From Martensiomyces pterosporus (taxonomy: Eukaryota; Kickxellomycota; Kickxellomycetes; Kickxellales; Kickxellaceae): 64,000 bases of DNA. The stretch covers positions 1 to 64,000 of the forward strand of contig MU603966.1 of NCBI GenBank assembly GCA_025201845.1, written 5' to 3'. Positions 29,687 through 40,173 of the stretch are shown in pieces. A model generated the notes under the pieces. The model was not told the origin of the DNA and made no database searches. It saw only the letters and a list, made by a program, of their open reading frames with translations. A program made the position numbers and the translations under genes. Every line of letters begins with the position of its first letter. The stretch's first letter is position 1.

Positions 29687-32314
29687 ATGTTGAGCTCTCG
29701 ACTTCAGCGCGCGTCAAAGCCCATGGTTAGTACCCTGTTTTTGAGCTCCCAGAATTCAGGCCCGTGTGTTGAATTTGTGGCCCCCAGTCGACAGTGCAGC
29801 AAACACCTCGCCTGCTGCCCTCCGGCAGGCGCTGCGTATCGCCCCAGCTGCCAAACTGGCCTTGCAGCCAACGCGAGAAATGCCACACGCAAGGGCTGTC
29901 GGAGTATAGATAGGCACCAGTGGTCACTCTCTGGCGCCCTTATACCATCGACACCCTCTCAGCAACGGCGGCTATTCGCGGAGTGTGTTTGCCCTCCTGC
30001 GTATGCCTTATCTGCAGGCCGTCTCGTCTGTGAGAATTGGGGAAGGAGGTCTGCAAGAACAGCGTCTATGTGTGAGGCATGCGCACATGCCAAGCAAGAC
30101 CGGCGCGTGCACATATGGAGAACACTCTTCTACTGTGTAGCCCAATAGTCAATGCCCGCATCTGCCGTCTCTGCTGCACTTGGCTCGCCCGCCACGATCG
30201 TTGTCTCATGTCACTGCAGAAATTTTCGGCTTCTTTGCTGGCTCCAAGCGCTGACCCCCGCGCTATCTCATATTCCTATCCCTGCTTATATCTGTAGCTT
30301 CAGGGCACTCGCCACTTCCACTCGTCGCGCATTTCGCAGCGTGTTCTGGGCACACAGCCACTCCGTGGTAAGGAGGCTACGGTAGGTATCACACCAGCAA
30401 TATGCGTGAGCACGGCTTTTGCAAAGCAGGACAAAGATCAGGCGTGGTACTCACGAAACCCCGCCCAACCCTTCTATCGGCTTTTCTTTCGCAATGTGTG
30501 ACCGCATGTAGAACACATTCTCCCCCCGCTACGAGGTGATCGACCACACGTATGACGCTCTGGTTCTCGGTGCTGGTGGCGCCGGTCTCCGCGCAGTGAT
30601 GGGTCTCGCCGAGGCAGGGTTCAAAACTGCTTGCGTGACCAAGCTCTTCCCGACTCGCTCTCACACGGTCGCTGCCCAGGGCGGTATCAATGCAGCTCTC
30701 GGCAACATGACAAAGGACGACTGGCGCTGGCACATGTACGACACCGTCAAGGGTAGCGACTGGCTTGGAGACCAGGACGCCATCCACTACATGTGCCGCG
30801 AGGCACCCAAGGCCGTCATCGAGCTCGAGCACATGGGCCTTCCCTTCTCGCGCACCCCCGAGGGTGTGATCTACCAGCGCCCGTTCGGCGGACAGTCGCT
30901 CGAGTACGGCAAGGGCGGACAGGCACGCCGCACCTGCTGTGCTGCCGATCGTACCGGCCACGCCATGCTCCACACCATGTATGGAAACTCGCTCAAGTAC
31001 GACGCCACGTTCTTTGTCGAGTACTTCGGCCTCGACCTGCTGATGGAGGACGGCGTCTGCCGCGGTATCCTTGCCCTCAACCAGGAGGACGGCACTCTGC
31101 ACCGCATCCGCGCCCACAACACCGTCATCGCCACTGGTGGCTACGGCCGCGCCTACTTCTCGGCCACCTCCGCTCACACCTGCACTGGTGACGGCATGGC
31201 CATGGTCTCGCGCGCCGGCCTGCCCCTGCAGGACCTCGAGTTTGTCCAGTTCCACCCCACGGGCATCTACGGGTCCGGATGCCTGATGACGGAGGGCTGC
31301 CGCGGCGAGGGAGGCTACCTGATCAACTCTGAGGGCGAGCGCTTCATGGAGCGCTACGCACCCACTGCCAAGGACCTTGCCTCACGCGACGTCGTCTCCC
31401 GGTCCATGACCATGGAGATCCGCGAGGGCCGCGGTGTCGGACCTGACAAGGACCACATCTACCTCCAGCTCCACCACCTTCCGCCGGACGTCCTCCAGGA
31501 GCGCCTGCCCGGCATTTCCGAGACGGCTGGCATTTTCGCCGGAGTCGACGTCACCAAGGAGCCCATCCCCGTGCTGCCCACTGTCCACTACAACATGGGC
31601 GGCATCCCCACTCGCTACACCGGCGAGGTTCTGCGCCAGTCGGCCGATGGCAAGGACGAGGTCGTCCCTGGTCTCTATGCCGCGGGCGAGGCTGCCTGCG
31701 TGTCCGTGCACGGTGCCAACCGCCTGGGAGCCAACTCGCTCCTCGACCTTGTCGTCTTTGGCCGTGCCGTCGCGCACGACATTGCCTCCAAGTTCGAGCG
31801 CAACCAGCCGCACAAGGACATTGACGCCTCCGCCACCCACCAGTCCATCAAGGACCTTGACTTTGCGCGCACCGCCGATGGCAAGCACTCCACTGCCGAG
31901 ATCCGCCTCATGATGCAGAAGACGATGCAGAACCACGCCGCCGTCTTCCGTACCCAGGATGTCATGGAGGAGGGCGTCGAGAAGATGGCCGAGGTCTCGA
32001 AGCTCTACGAGAACGTGCGCGTCTCCGACCGCTCGCTCATCTGGAACTCTGATCTCATCGAGACTCTGGAGCTCCGCAACCTCCTCACCTGCGCCTCCCA
32101 GACCATCAACTCGGCTGTCGCTCGCAAGGAGTCTCGCGGTGCCCATGCTCGCGAGGACTTCACTGAGCGCAACGATGCCGAGTGGATGAAGCACACTCTC
32201 TCCTACCAGAAGGACGTCGACCAGAATGTTAACCTCACGTACCGCGAGGTCATCTCGCACACCCTGGACGAGAACGAGTGCAAGCACGTGCCTCCCTTCA
32301 AGCGTGTCTACTAA
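29687..32314 (+). CDS. SDH1: Succinate dehydrogenase flavoprotein subunit (three exons)
   Basis: Catalytic subunit of mitochondrial complex II, oxidising succinate to fumarate. Model: exon 1 29687-29725, intron 1 29726-30297 (GTTAGT...CTGTAG), exon 2 30298-30381, intron 2 30382-30511 (GTAGGT...ATGTAG), exon 3 30512-32314. All introns are phase 0 and the product is 641 aa, the usual length. Exons 1 and 2 encode an Arg/Ser-rich mitochondrial presequence (SRLQRASK, then [11 protein letters not shown]). Exon 3 has the FAD-binding GAGGAG at 61-66 and [10 protein letters not shown], whose His92 is the covalent FAD site. Substrate and active-site segments ([32 protein letters not shown]) follow. No ATG starts exon 3, so the upstream exons are required. 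Confidence 0.93.
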
Positions 32315-32578
32315 ACCGTCAACGTCAAACTCGCTTAGCTCTTTAAAATCTCTATGTTCTCTACATATCCCTGGCACCATGCCACACACACCAAACCCCT
32401 GCCTCCCCTCCCCTTTCTTCGCGCCATTTTTGCTTCGTGGCTTCTGAAATGCGCTCAGCTGCAGCGCACGCGCGTCTGTGTGCAAGATATTACATTTATC
32501 AGAGAGAAAGACTGAAGGATACAGGAGACATGAGCTCCAAACCCAAACTGCCGAACATCTAAACAGGCATCCATCTGC

Positions 32579-33065
32579 TTAGTTGGCCCCACCACGAAGA
32601 GCAAGGACCAGGTGCAGAACAGAGCCGCCCTCAATCTTGTAAAAGTCGACCGTCTTCGTGTCGTCCATCTGCTTGCCTCCGAAAATCAAGCGCTGCTGCT
32701 GCGGCGGAATGCCCTCCTTCTCCTCGAGGCGCTCCTTGATCTGGAGAATCGTAGCGTCCTTCTCGATATCGAGCTCAATCTCCTTTCCCGTCAGCGTCTA
32801 CAGCGGCGGAGATAGACAGCAGACACAGCATGCGCTTAGCTGCACATACGCATGGATAGCAGGCCTGCGTTTAAGGTGGGCCATGGCGGCAAAGGGGCGC
32901 CTTTTCTCTTTCTCTCTTGGCGACTGCGGCGCACCCTCAAAGCCCGCGGCGCCCGAATGCAGCTGGCCAGGGCAAGAGACGGGCGGCGGTGGTAGAGTCA
33001 CTGCATGCGCCTTTAGTAGAGCGCACGTAGATTTCTCGGCAACGTACCTTAATCTTGATGTTCAT
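32579..33065 (-). CDS. RUB1: NEDD8/Rub1 ubiquitin-like modifier (two exons)
   Basis: Ubiquitin-like protein conjugated to cullins. Exon 1 is 33065-33048 (six codons, MNIKIK), the intron 33047-32798 (250 nt, GTACGT...CTGTAG) and exon 2 32797-32579. The 78-aa precursor keeps the NEDD8 features: [12 protein letters not shown], the [18 protein letters not shown] segment and LALRGG. Ala72 is the residue that distinguishes NEDD8 from ubiquitin (Arg72) and gives E1 specificity. A two-residue tail, AN, follows Gly76 and must be removed by a processing protease. Converges with SDH1; divergent from the TTC27 homologue. Confidence 0.95.
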
Positions 33066-33472
33066 CTTGGGAGGGCAATTGAAGAAAGCGAATAGATGAG
33101 TAGCAGCAGAAAGAAAAGTACAGACAAGCAAAGCAAGAAAATGGCGCTGTGGCCAAAAGCGCAGCTTTGTGTTTATGCCAGCATGCGCTACTGGCAGCAG
33201 CGGCGCCTAATCCCCACAGCACCACCCGCTGATCGAATTTCACAGAACAACTTGGCCTTGGGCGATGATGGATTTGTAAGCGGGGGCAAAAAAAAAGTCG
33301 AAAAACGCTATAAATTCTGCCCTGGCTGTGGCCTAGCCCAGCTTGGCCCTCCACTGTAGTCCTTGACCTCTTTTTCGTTTATTTGCCTAGCGCGCCCTCG
33401 TCTTGCATTTGGACTTGTGCCAATTCGTGGCCAGAAACTCACAGAGGACGAACAGCCAAGAACAGCCAAATA
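33066..33472. other. Bidirectional promoter region RUB1/TTC27
   Basis: Non-coding DNA of 407 bases between divergent start codons. The TTC27 frame is open from 33383 without an ATG. Confidence 0.55.
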
Positions 33473-36445
33473 ATGGCGCAGCCAAACAGCACGCTTAGCC
33501 TGGTCGAGAAGCAACTTCTGCTCGGCCAAACAGTCAACCGGCCTGAGGACGGTGCTAGCCAGCTGCAGCTGGCAGCGCTTCTGTCAGAGGGCAGCTATGA
33601 AGACGTACTAGGATCGGCTGCTGCCAGCGCTATATTCGGTACGAGTGCCAGCGAGGCCGACGTTGCCGATTCCGACGGACCATCGCCCTTCGATCCATCC
33701 TTCGAGCCCAAGGACCTGCCACTGTACCTGACGGCATCGGTGCGCAAGTACACATGCGAGCACGGAGCAGACTCCTGGCGTACGATCTCATGGATTGGCG
33801 CTGCCTGCCTGAACGCCTTTGTCCAGACCAACTGGACGGGACCAGAGTTTTTGCTCGATCCTGCGTCCCTGCTGCCCAAGCCACTGGCGGAGCGCTGGGA
33901 GGAGAGCTTCATAACGACCAAGGCCGAGGAGACCCCAGACGATGCGGTCAAGCACGAGATTGGCCGGCGCGAACAAAGGGGCCGTGTGTATCTGGGCGCC
34001 AAGCAGAGCGAGGAGCGCGGCAAGCTCGACCGCTTCTTGCTCGAGACCATGCAAGTCGATGGCGAGGAGGCCTACACGCTGACGCCCCGGCCGCTGTACC
34101 TCTATCTTGCGCGGCTCTTGCTCGTGGATATCCCCGTCGACGATCTGCTTAGCGAGCGCGATTCTGTTGCTCCCTCGGCACACTGGTGGGCCGCCCGTGT
34201 TCTGCTTATCCAGCAGGGCCTTCTCGAGTACCCGACACAGACGCTGCTGGACCAGGTCCTTGACCACTACCGAATCACAAAGCAGCATCTGCCAAAGTCG
34301 CCCATCAGTGGCTCGGAGGATAACAATGCGACCAGCGACTCCGCACAGGCCGTGCCAGGGTTTGACGATGTCGGCAAGGACGAAGATGTCGACATGCCCT
34401 CGTTCGAGACTGAGGCCGCAAAGGACGACAATGTCAATGTGGCTGTCGAGCACAGGTCGCCGGCTCGCCCCGAGTGGGACAGCGTGGCTGCCAGCGACCG
34501 CGACATCTGGGCGCGCTACAGCATCGAGGTAGGCGTGGCTTACTCGCAGCACCAGATGAACATTGATTCAAAGAAGCACTTCTTCGATTCGCAAGCAGCA
34601 AGCGGGCTTCAGTGGGAGATCACCGGAGCCAAGGGCAAGCGCACGCGCTTCCAGGGCTTCGACGTAGCCCAGCTCGTGCTCCTTGCAAAGAGCGCCAACC
34701 GCACTGCCGCTGGTCAGGGCCACCAGGCGGCGATTCCCGAGGCTATGGAGCTCAACGACGACACGCTGCTGGAGACCATCCAGTTTACCGACACGGACAT
34801 TGACCCGACTAGGCAGGAGCAACTGCATGTGCTGGACGAGTGCATCCTGCTGGCGTTCTGCCTGAACGTGCAGAACGAGAATCCGGCGCACGGCCTTACG
34901 TCCGAGCAGATGATGCCCTTTGTCACGCGTGTGCTGCAGCACCCAGGCAACTGGTCCGTCTACACCATGGCGCTGCTCCTGCGCTCGCGCCTCGAGGCTA
35001 CAAAGACACGCACGGTTGAGCGGTCGACGCTCCAGCTCCAAGCCCTTGTTGACCAGATCTCGCACCCTCTCCCCGGGAGTGAGGAGGCCGGGGCCGCTGA
35101 GCGGATGCAGCACTTTTACGCAATTTCGCTGCCCAGCCAGTGGGAGCTCGAGCGCGAGCTTGCCAAGCAATTCATGTCGCTTGGTGTCGTGCGCTCTGCG
35201 CTCGATATCTTTGAGCGCCTGCACATGTGGGACGAGGTCATCAGCTGCTACCAGCTGCTTGGCCAGGAGGAGGTCGCCGAGCGCATCATCCGCGAGCAGC
35301 TCGAGCTGTTCCCCGAGCGGCCAAAGCTGTGGTGCATCCTGGGTGACCTCAAGCAAGAGCCCGAGCACTGGCTCAAGGCCTGGGAGGTGTCGGGCAGACG
35401 CTACGCGCGTGCCATGCGTGCCCTTGGTGCCTATCACTACGCGCACAAGGACTACGAGAAGGCCGTGGAGTACTACCAGCTGGCGCTGAAGCTCAACCCG
35501 CTGTTTGATCGCTCGTGGTACATCCTGGGATGCGCGGCCATCAACACCAAGAACTGGAAGGTCGCCGCCGAGGCATTCCAGCGCGTGGTCAACATCGACA
35601 GCGAGAACGGCGAGGCGTGGAACAACCTGGCGAGCATCTACATGCGCTCGGGCGATGGCAAGAAGGACAGAGCATGGTATGCCTTGCGCGAGGCACTCAA
35701 GTCCAAGTTCGACTCGTGGCAGATCTGGTCGAACTTCCTGGTCATCTCGGCATCTCTGGGCCAGATGTCGTCGGCCATCCACGCAATGAGCCGCATCGTC
35801 GAGCTGCGTGCCGAGAAGGACGGCGCCGCTTGCATTGATTTGGAGATCCTGCGGATGATCATCAGCTCGGTCACCCGTGGCCAGATCACCAACGGGCTGA
35901 GCACAGAGGAGGCCAAACGCAAGGAGAAGCAGCTCTCGCGCTACATCGAGCACCTGCTGGTCAATGTCATCGAGTCACGCATCACCAACTCGGCGCCCCT
36001 GTGGAGGGCCATGGCTGATTTCTGGTTCTGGCGCGGCGACTACCTTCACTGCCTGGACTGCTACATCAAGGCATATCGCTGCCTATCGCAGATGCCTGAG
36101 GTCACCTACGCGCCGCCTGTGTTTAACGACGCTGTTGAGGCGGCGCTTGAGCTGGTCAGCATGTACGAGAACCTGGGCAGCAAGACGCAGATGGTGAGGG
36201 TGCCCAGTGCCAGCTCCGATGCGGATCAGGAGCTGCCCGACCGCGATGCCACTGCCTCGGCTCCTTCAGCCGCTGGCAGTGGGGAGCGCAAGGCGGCAGC
36301 CGTGTCGCAAGTGGTGTGCGAGGACTGGAAGCATCAGTCGAAGATGCTTCTTCGCGGGCTGATTGGCAAGGGCAAGGAGTCGTTCGAGGGAACACCGAAC
36401 TACGAGCGTCTCGCCGAGGCCCTGAGGGATCTCCGCCAAGCGTGA
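33473..36445 (+). CDS. EMW1: TTC27/Emw1-family TPR protein
   Basis: 990 aa, single exon. The family (human TTC27, yeast Emw1) consists of essential TPR proteins linked to cell-wall integrity in yeast and to folding of the U5 splicing factor EFTUD2 in animals. The diagnostic stretch at about 590-760 reads QFMSLGVVRSALDIFERL, then ILGDL...KAWEVSGRRYARAMRALG, DYEKAVEYYQLALKLNP and WKVAAEAFQRVVNID, followed by AWNNLASIYMR. The N-terminal half is helical, with an acidic insert around 280-330. The Ser/Ala-rich insert near residue 915-945 is disordered. The start is the first ATG of the frame. Confidence 0.88.
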   Translation: MAQPNSTLSLVEKQLLLGQTVNRPEDGASQLQLAALLSEGSYEDVLGSAAASAIFGTSASEADVADSDGPSPFDPSFEPKDLPLYLTASVRKYTCEHGADSWRTISWIGAACLNAFVQTNWTGPEFLLDPASLLPKPLAERWEESFITTKAEETPDDAVKHEIGRREQRGRVYLGAKQSEERGKLDRFLLETMQVDGEEAYTLTPRPLYLYLARLLLVDIPVDDLLSERDSVAPSAHWWAARVLLIQQGLLEYPTQTLLDQVLDHYRITKQHLPKSPISGSEDNNATSDSAQAVPGFDDVGKDEDVDMPSFETEAAKDDNVNVAVEHRSPARPEWDSVAASDRDIWARYSIEVGVAYSQHQMNIDSKKHFFDSQAASGLQWEITGAKGKRTRFQGFDVAQLVLLAKSANRTAAGQGHQAAIPEAMELNDDTLLETIQFTDTDIDPTRQEQLHVLDECILLAFCLNVQNENPAHGLTSEQMMPFVTRVLQHPGNWSVYTMALLLRSRLEATKTRTVERSTLQLQALVDQISHPLPGSEEAGAAERMQHFYAISLPSQWELERELAKQFMSLGVVRSALDIFERLHMWDEVISCYQLLGQEEVAERIIREQLELFPERPKLWCILGDLKQEPEHWLKAWEVSGRRYARAMRALGAYHYAHKDYEKAVEYYQLALKLNPLFDRSWYILGCAAINTKNWKVAAEAFQRVVNIDSENGEAWNNLASIYMRSGDGKKDRAWYALREALKSKFDSWQIWSNFLVISASLGQMSSAIHAMSRIVELRAEKDGAACIDLEILRMIISSVTRGQITNGLSTEEAKRKEKQLSRYIEHLLVNVIESRITNSAPLWRAMADFWFWRGDYLHCLDCYIKAYRCLSQMPEVTYAPPVFNDAVEAALELVSMYENLGSKTQMVRVPSASSDADQELPDRDATASAPSAAGSGERKAAAVSQVVCEDWKHQSKMLLRGLIGKGKESFEGTPNYERLAEALRDLRQA

Positions 36446-37553
36446 GCATCGCCCGCATTCATTCGGCAGCCTCGCATGCCAAGGATTCGATGCGCCCATG
36501 TCTCAGTCCAGGACATGATTTTTCGGGCTACTCGCTGCTGCAAAATACAAGTATATATAGAACTACTGCTTGATTTTCTCAACCCTTGTGATGTCAGGCT
36601 GTGATGTGGAAACCCAAGATGTGAACGCGAGACCGAGATGAGAGGCGAGGGGTGCTGGCTGATTTCTAAGCCGGGCGAGAACGAGGGAGAAGCAGCATGT
36701 CAATCGGCGTCGTATCGAGCGCCATGCAGGAACAAATGGCCATCAGCGGCAATAACGTGGTCATTTTGAGATGCCTCCCTGCCAAGGCTTGACTCGTGGC
36801 ATTGCATTGTGACAATGTGGCTCGCCTTGCTGTTACTGCATTTGAAATGCCGCCTGCCGCACGAAACAAGACATCGCACCTGTTATTTTTGGACCCAGCT
36901 GAAGCTGGCGTCCACAGGGGAAGAGGAAAAGACGTGAAATGCAGCGGAGGCGGCCAGTGAAAAATGACCAGCATGACAGAATTTCAAGGGATCCAAAGGG
37001 CACACCACCAGCAGAGGCAGCCACGCAAACAACAGCAATCTCAACAATGAATCGGCCAGCGCTCCAGCTGGGAGGCGCTGCCTGCTCCTCTCCAGCTTCC
37101 AAAACGTCGATCTCGCTGGTAGGAACCCGGCAGTCCGCCCATTGGGCTGTGCTGGGTTCCTGGGCTTGGCAGCCCGCACGCTTGCACAGGGATGGGCGTT
37201 CCTGTTGCACGCATGTGTCTGCCCAAGCACCTGCTCCCCAACTCTGGCTGCTGAAGCCCCTGCTGGCAAATGGGAATGCGGCCGATTCCACACTCGCCTC
37301 TTTTCAGCTATTGACCAGCCAGTCCTGGCTTGCTATAAAGACGTGCTTGTTTTTCTGCTGCTTGCCCAACTACCAAAACAGTGCCCCCACTGCAACTTCT
37401 TTTTTTTCCTCTCCTGCTTCTACTCTGCACACCCTTTTGTAGCTTCTATTTCTTCTGACACCCAAGGCCGGTTTTCAAAGCCTCTGCGCAGTTTTCATCT
37501 CCCTCCTGCATCAAGCACCAGCACCTATATCACCGAACCTGGGATAACTAGTC
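36446..37553. other. Intergenic region upstream of HMG-CoA synthase
   Basis: 1.1 kb. A self-complementary TATATATA lies at 36552-36559 and a good TATA box at 37334-37339. No gene is recognisable on either strand. Confidence 0.55.
37334..37339 (+). promoter_or_regulatory. TATA box of HMG-CoA synthase
   Basis: TATAAA within CTATAAAGACG, 220 bases before the ATG, followed by a C/T-rich leader typical of strongly expressed fungal genes. Confidence 0.5.
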
Positions 37554-39514
37554 ATGTCTGCTCGCCCCGAAAACATTGGTATCCGTGCTATCGACGTCTA
37601 CTTCCCCAGCCGCGTAAGTACAGACACCCGCCCTTGCTCCCTCTGTTTCTAGAGCAGCATTCCTCAATTTGCTGCAGAATTCGCCTCTGCGCCAAATTGC
37701 TCTTTCAGATGGAGAGAAAGAGCTCCGAGTTCAGCAAAAGCTGCTGCTTGCATATTTATCCGCATCCACAATGTGCTGTCGTTCCCTTGGCGTCTGAGCT
37801 CGGGTGGAAAGCTGGCATGTAGCCCAAACGCATGGCGCTGTTTATTTGCTGCTGTGCATTTGGGCAGCGGTGATCCCTTCCCAGTCGGCGTTTGCGCCGC
37901 GCTCCACCTGTGCTGGACCCGCCCCACTCTTTACCTCGCTCTCCCTCGACTGCTGCTGCTGCTGCTGCTGTCGCCGCTTGAGCAAGTGAGCCCACAGGCC
38001 GAGCAGGCGAGCAAGGAAACAACCGCTAAAGAGGGGTGGAGTAGAGAGCCCCGCGGCTGAAATGCGCTGGTGCTGGTGCTGGTGCTTCCGCCTTTCCCTC
38101 CATATGCACCCTTTGTGTGTGGGCTTCGTTTCAATACTCAGACATATTAATTTGCTTGCAGATTATACGCGCTAATCACCGCCCGACCTGGCTAATTTTT
38201 GTGGGGAATTGCTGATCTTGCTAGTATGTCGATCAGGCCGAGCTCGAGAAGCACGACGGTGCCTCCACCGGCAAGTACACCATCGGTCTGGGCCAGACCA
38301 AGATGGCCTTCTGCGACGACCGCGAGGACATCTCGTCTGTGTGCATGACTGTGGTGCAGGGATTCATGGAGAAGTACAACATCTCGTACAGCGACATTGG
38401 CCGTCTCGAAGTCGGCACCGAGACCATCATCGACAAGAGCAAGTCGACAAAGACCGTGCTTATGAAGCTCTTTGAGGAGTCCGGCAACTTCTCTGTCGAG
38501 GGCATTGACACCACCAACGCCTGCTACGGCGGCACCTCGGCGCTCTTCAACGCCTGCCAGTGGATGGACTCGGCAGCCTGGGATGGCCGTCTTGCCCTCG
38601 TTGTTTCTGGTGATATCGCCGTCTACGCGTCGGGCAATGCTCGCCCCTCGGGTGGCTGCGGCGTTGTTTGCATGCTGGTTGGCCCCGATGCTCCCCTGGC
38701 TCTTGAGTTCCCTCTGCGCGGAACCTTCATGGAGAACATCTATGATTTCTACAAGCCCAACATGTCGTCCGAGTTCCCCACCGTCGACGGTCCCCTCTCC
38801 GTCACCTCCTATGTGCGTGCCGTTGACCACGCCTACACCGCCTACCTGGAGAAGCTCGAGAAGCACACCGGTGTCGAGCGCGCCTCGCTGGCTGACATCG
38901 ACTACCTGGTCTTCCACTCGCCCTACACAAAGCAGGTCGTCAAGGGATTCGGCCGCATCGCGTACAATGATTTCCTGCGGAACCCCGACGCCGAGGGCTT
39001 TGCCGATGTGCAGCAGTTCAAGGAGGTTGCGCGCGAGGAGTCCTATGGCAACAAGGTTTTGGAGAAGGCATTCATCAACGTCAGCAAGGCCCAGTTCGCC
39101 GCCAAGACCGATTCCTCCCTGCTGGCTGCCCGCAACATCGGAAACATGTACACCGGCTCGGTGTTCTTTGGCCTGGCCTCCCTTATCTCCCAGGTGCCCT
39201 ACGAGAAGCTCGATGGCAAGCGCGTCACCCTGTTCTCCTACGGCTCGGGATGCGCTGCCTCGATGTACTCGTTCCGCGTCCGTGGATCCACCTCCGAGAT
39301 CGCTGAGAAGCTCGAGCTTGCCAAGCGCTTGGACAGCCGCATTGAGGTCTCGCCGGCTGAGTTTGAGAAGATCATGGAGCTCCGCGAGAAGACTCATAAC
39401 GCCCAGGACTATGAGCCCACCGGCATCGTTGACCAGCTTTTCCCTGGCACTTACTACCTGCAGAAGATCGACTCCATGTGGCGCCGTGCTTACGGCCGCA
39501 CTCCCCTCAACTAA
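37554..39514 (+). CDS. ERG13: Hydroxymethylglutaryl-CoA synthase (two exons)
   Basis: Condenses acetyl-CoA with acetoacetyl-CoA to HMG-CoA, the committed supply step for mevalonate, sterols and prenyl groups. Exon 1 is 37554-37613 (20 codons), the intron 37614-38224 (611 nt, GTAAGT...TGCTAG with CTAAT branch sites) and exon 2 38225-39514. The junction rebuilds DVYFPSR-YVDQAELE, the conserved start of the family. The product is 449 aa. Catalytic residues are visible: Glu86 in VGTETIIDKS, Cys120 in TTNACYGGT (acyl-enzyme) and His251 in VFHSPYTK. There is no targeting peptide, so it is cytosolic. Converges on the cysteine-rich gene. Confidence 0.96.
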
Positions 39515-39675
39515 TTGCTAATCCCTATACCGTGTTCTAGTGAAACTTGGCTCCATTTGAAAATATATCCGTTTTTCACAGCGTGTCTAGGTGGCCATTG
39601 AAGGATTTATATTAGCGTGGGATGGCTTCGTTAAGTTCTAGTATTCAGAAAGTGGGATATGGAGATGCTGGTTAC

Positions 39676-39827
39676 ATGCGCAGGTCTTCAGGCAAACAGC
39701 CGCAGTGGCTTGAGCGTGATGCTCCGGCGCGACCACCTCCGCGGTTTGTCCAACGCGCTGTCTGCTGATGCTGCTGCTTGGTGTGGCGACCCCAACAGAC
39801 TCCCCAATCGGCGGTGCTGCTGGTTTT
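39676..39827. repeat. Right arm of the perfect inverted duplication (partner 1-152)
   Basis: Identical to the reverse complement of bases 1-152. It covers the last 46 codons of the minus-strand cysteine-rich gene and 12 bases after its stop. Similarity may continue toward 39828 and beyond, but the partner lies outside the window. Confidence 0.9.
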
Positions 39828-40173
39828 GGTCATCTGCCACATCAAACAAGGTGCTGGCTCGGGACTCCAGCCGCAGAACGCTGGTCAGCATTGTTGATGT
39901 CGACTTGGCTGACTGTAGTGGCGGCACTGCTGCTTCTGTGCTTGCACTCGCAGCCAAGCATTGCTGCTGTCTGCTCTCCTGCTGTCTGCTCTGCTGCTGC
40001 TTGCTCTGCTGCTTGTGCTGCTGCTGCTGCTGCCACAATGAGGACCGAGCCTTCAGCCCAACTGTGTGGCAGAAGAAGCAGTCGCACGATGTGTGGCAGC
40101 TGCAGCTGCACTGCTGCCTCTCGCTCAGACAGCACTCGCTGTCCTCCCATCCGCGGCACTTGCGGCAGCCCAT
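39688..40173 (-). CDS. Cysteine-rich, glutamine-rich small protein (161 aa), unknown function
   Basis: ATG 40173 is the first ATG downstream of a minus-strand TATATA at 40413-40418 and opens 161 codons ending in TGA at 39688. The head has ten cysteines and two histidines in 36 residues (CxxC, CC, CxCxC, CxCxxC), suggesting a metal-binding or redox knot. It begins MGCRKC, a possible N-myristoylation/palmitoylation start. A polyQ/Ser region (55-85) follows, and the tail is basic and amphipathic (KPRRWSRRSITLKPLRLFA). A 3' splice-like TGCTTTCAG ends two bases before the ATG, so a leader intron is possible. The tail is duplicated perfectly at the left edge of the window, which supports a real, multicopy gene. 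No family is recognised. Confidence 0.5.
   Translation of the reverse strand: MGCRKCRGWEDSECCLSERQQCSCSCHTSCDCFFCHTVGLKARSSLWQQQQQHKQQSKQQQSRQQESRQQQCLAASASTEAAVPPLQSAKSTSTMLTSVLRLESRASTLFDVADDQNQQHRRLGSLLGSPHQAAASADSALDKPRRWSRRSITLKPLRLFA

Noticed and set aside
31382..32485. 367-codon minus ORF opposite SDH1
   Set aside because: Antisense shadow of the SDH1 exon; Val/Leu/Asp/Gly composition follows from codon bias.
1..39827. The inverted 152-bp copies as terminal repeats of a giant mobile element
   Set aside because: The repeat is the coding 3' end of a gene, the interior is conserved housekeeping genes, and no transposase, tyrosine recombinase or polymerase was seen.
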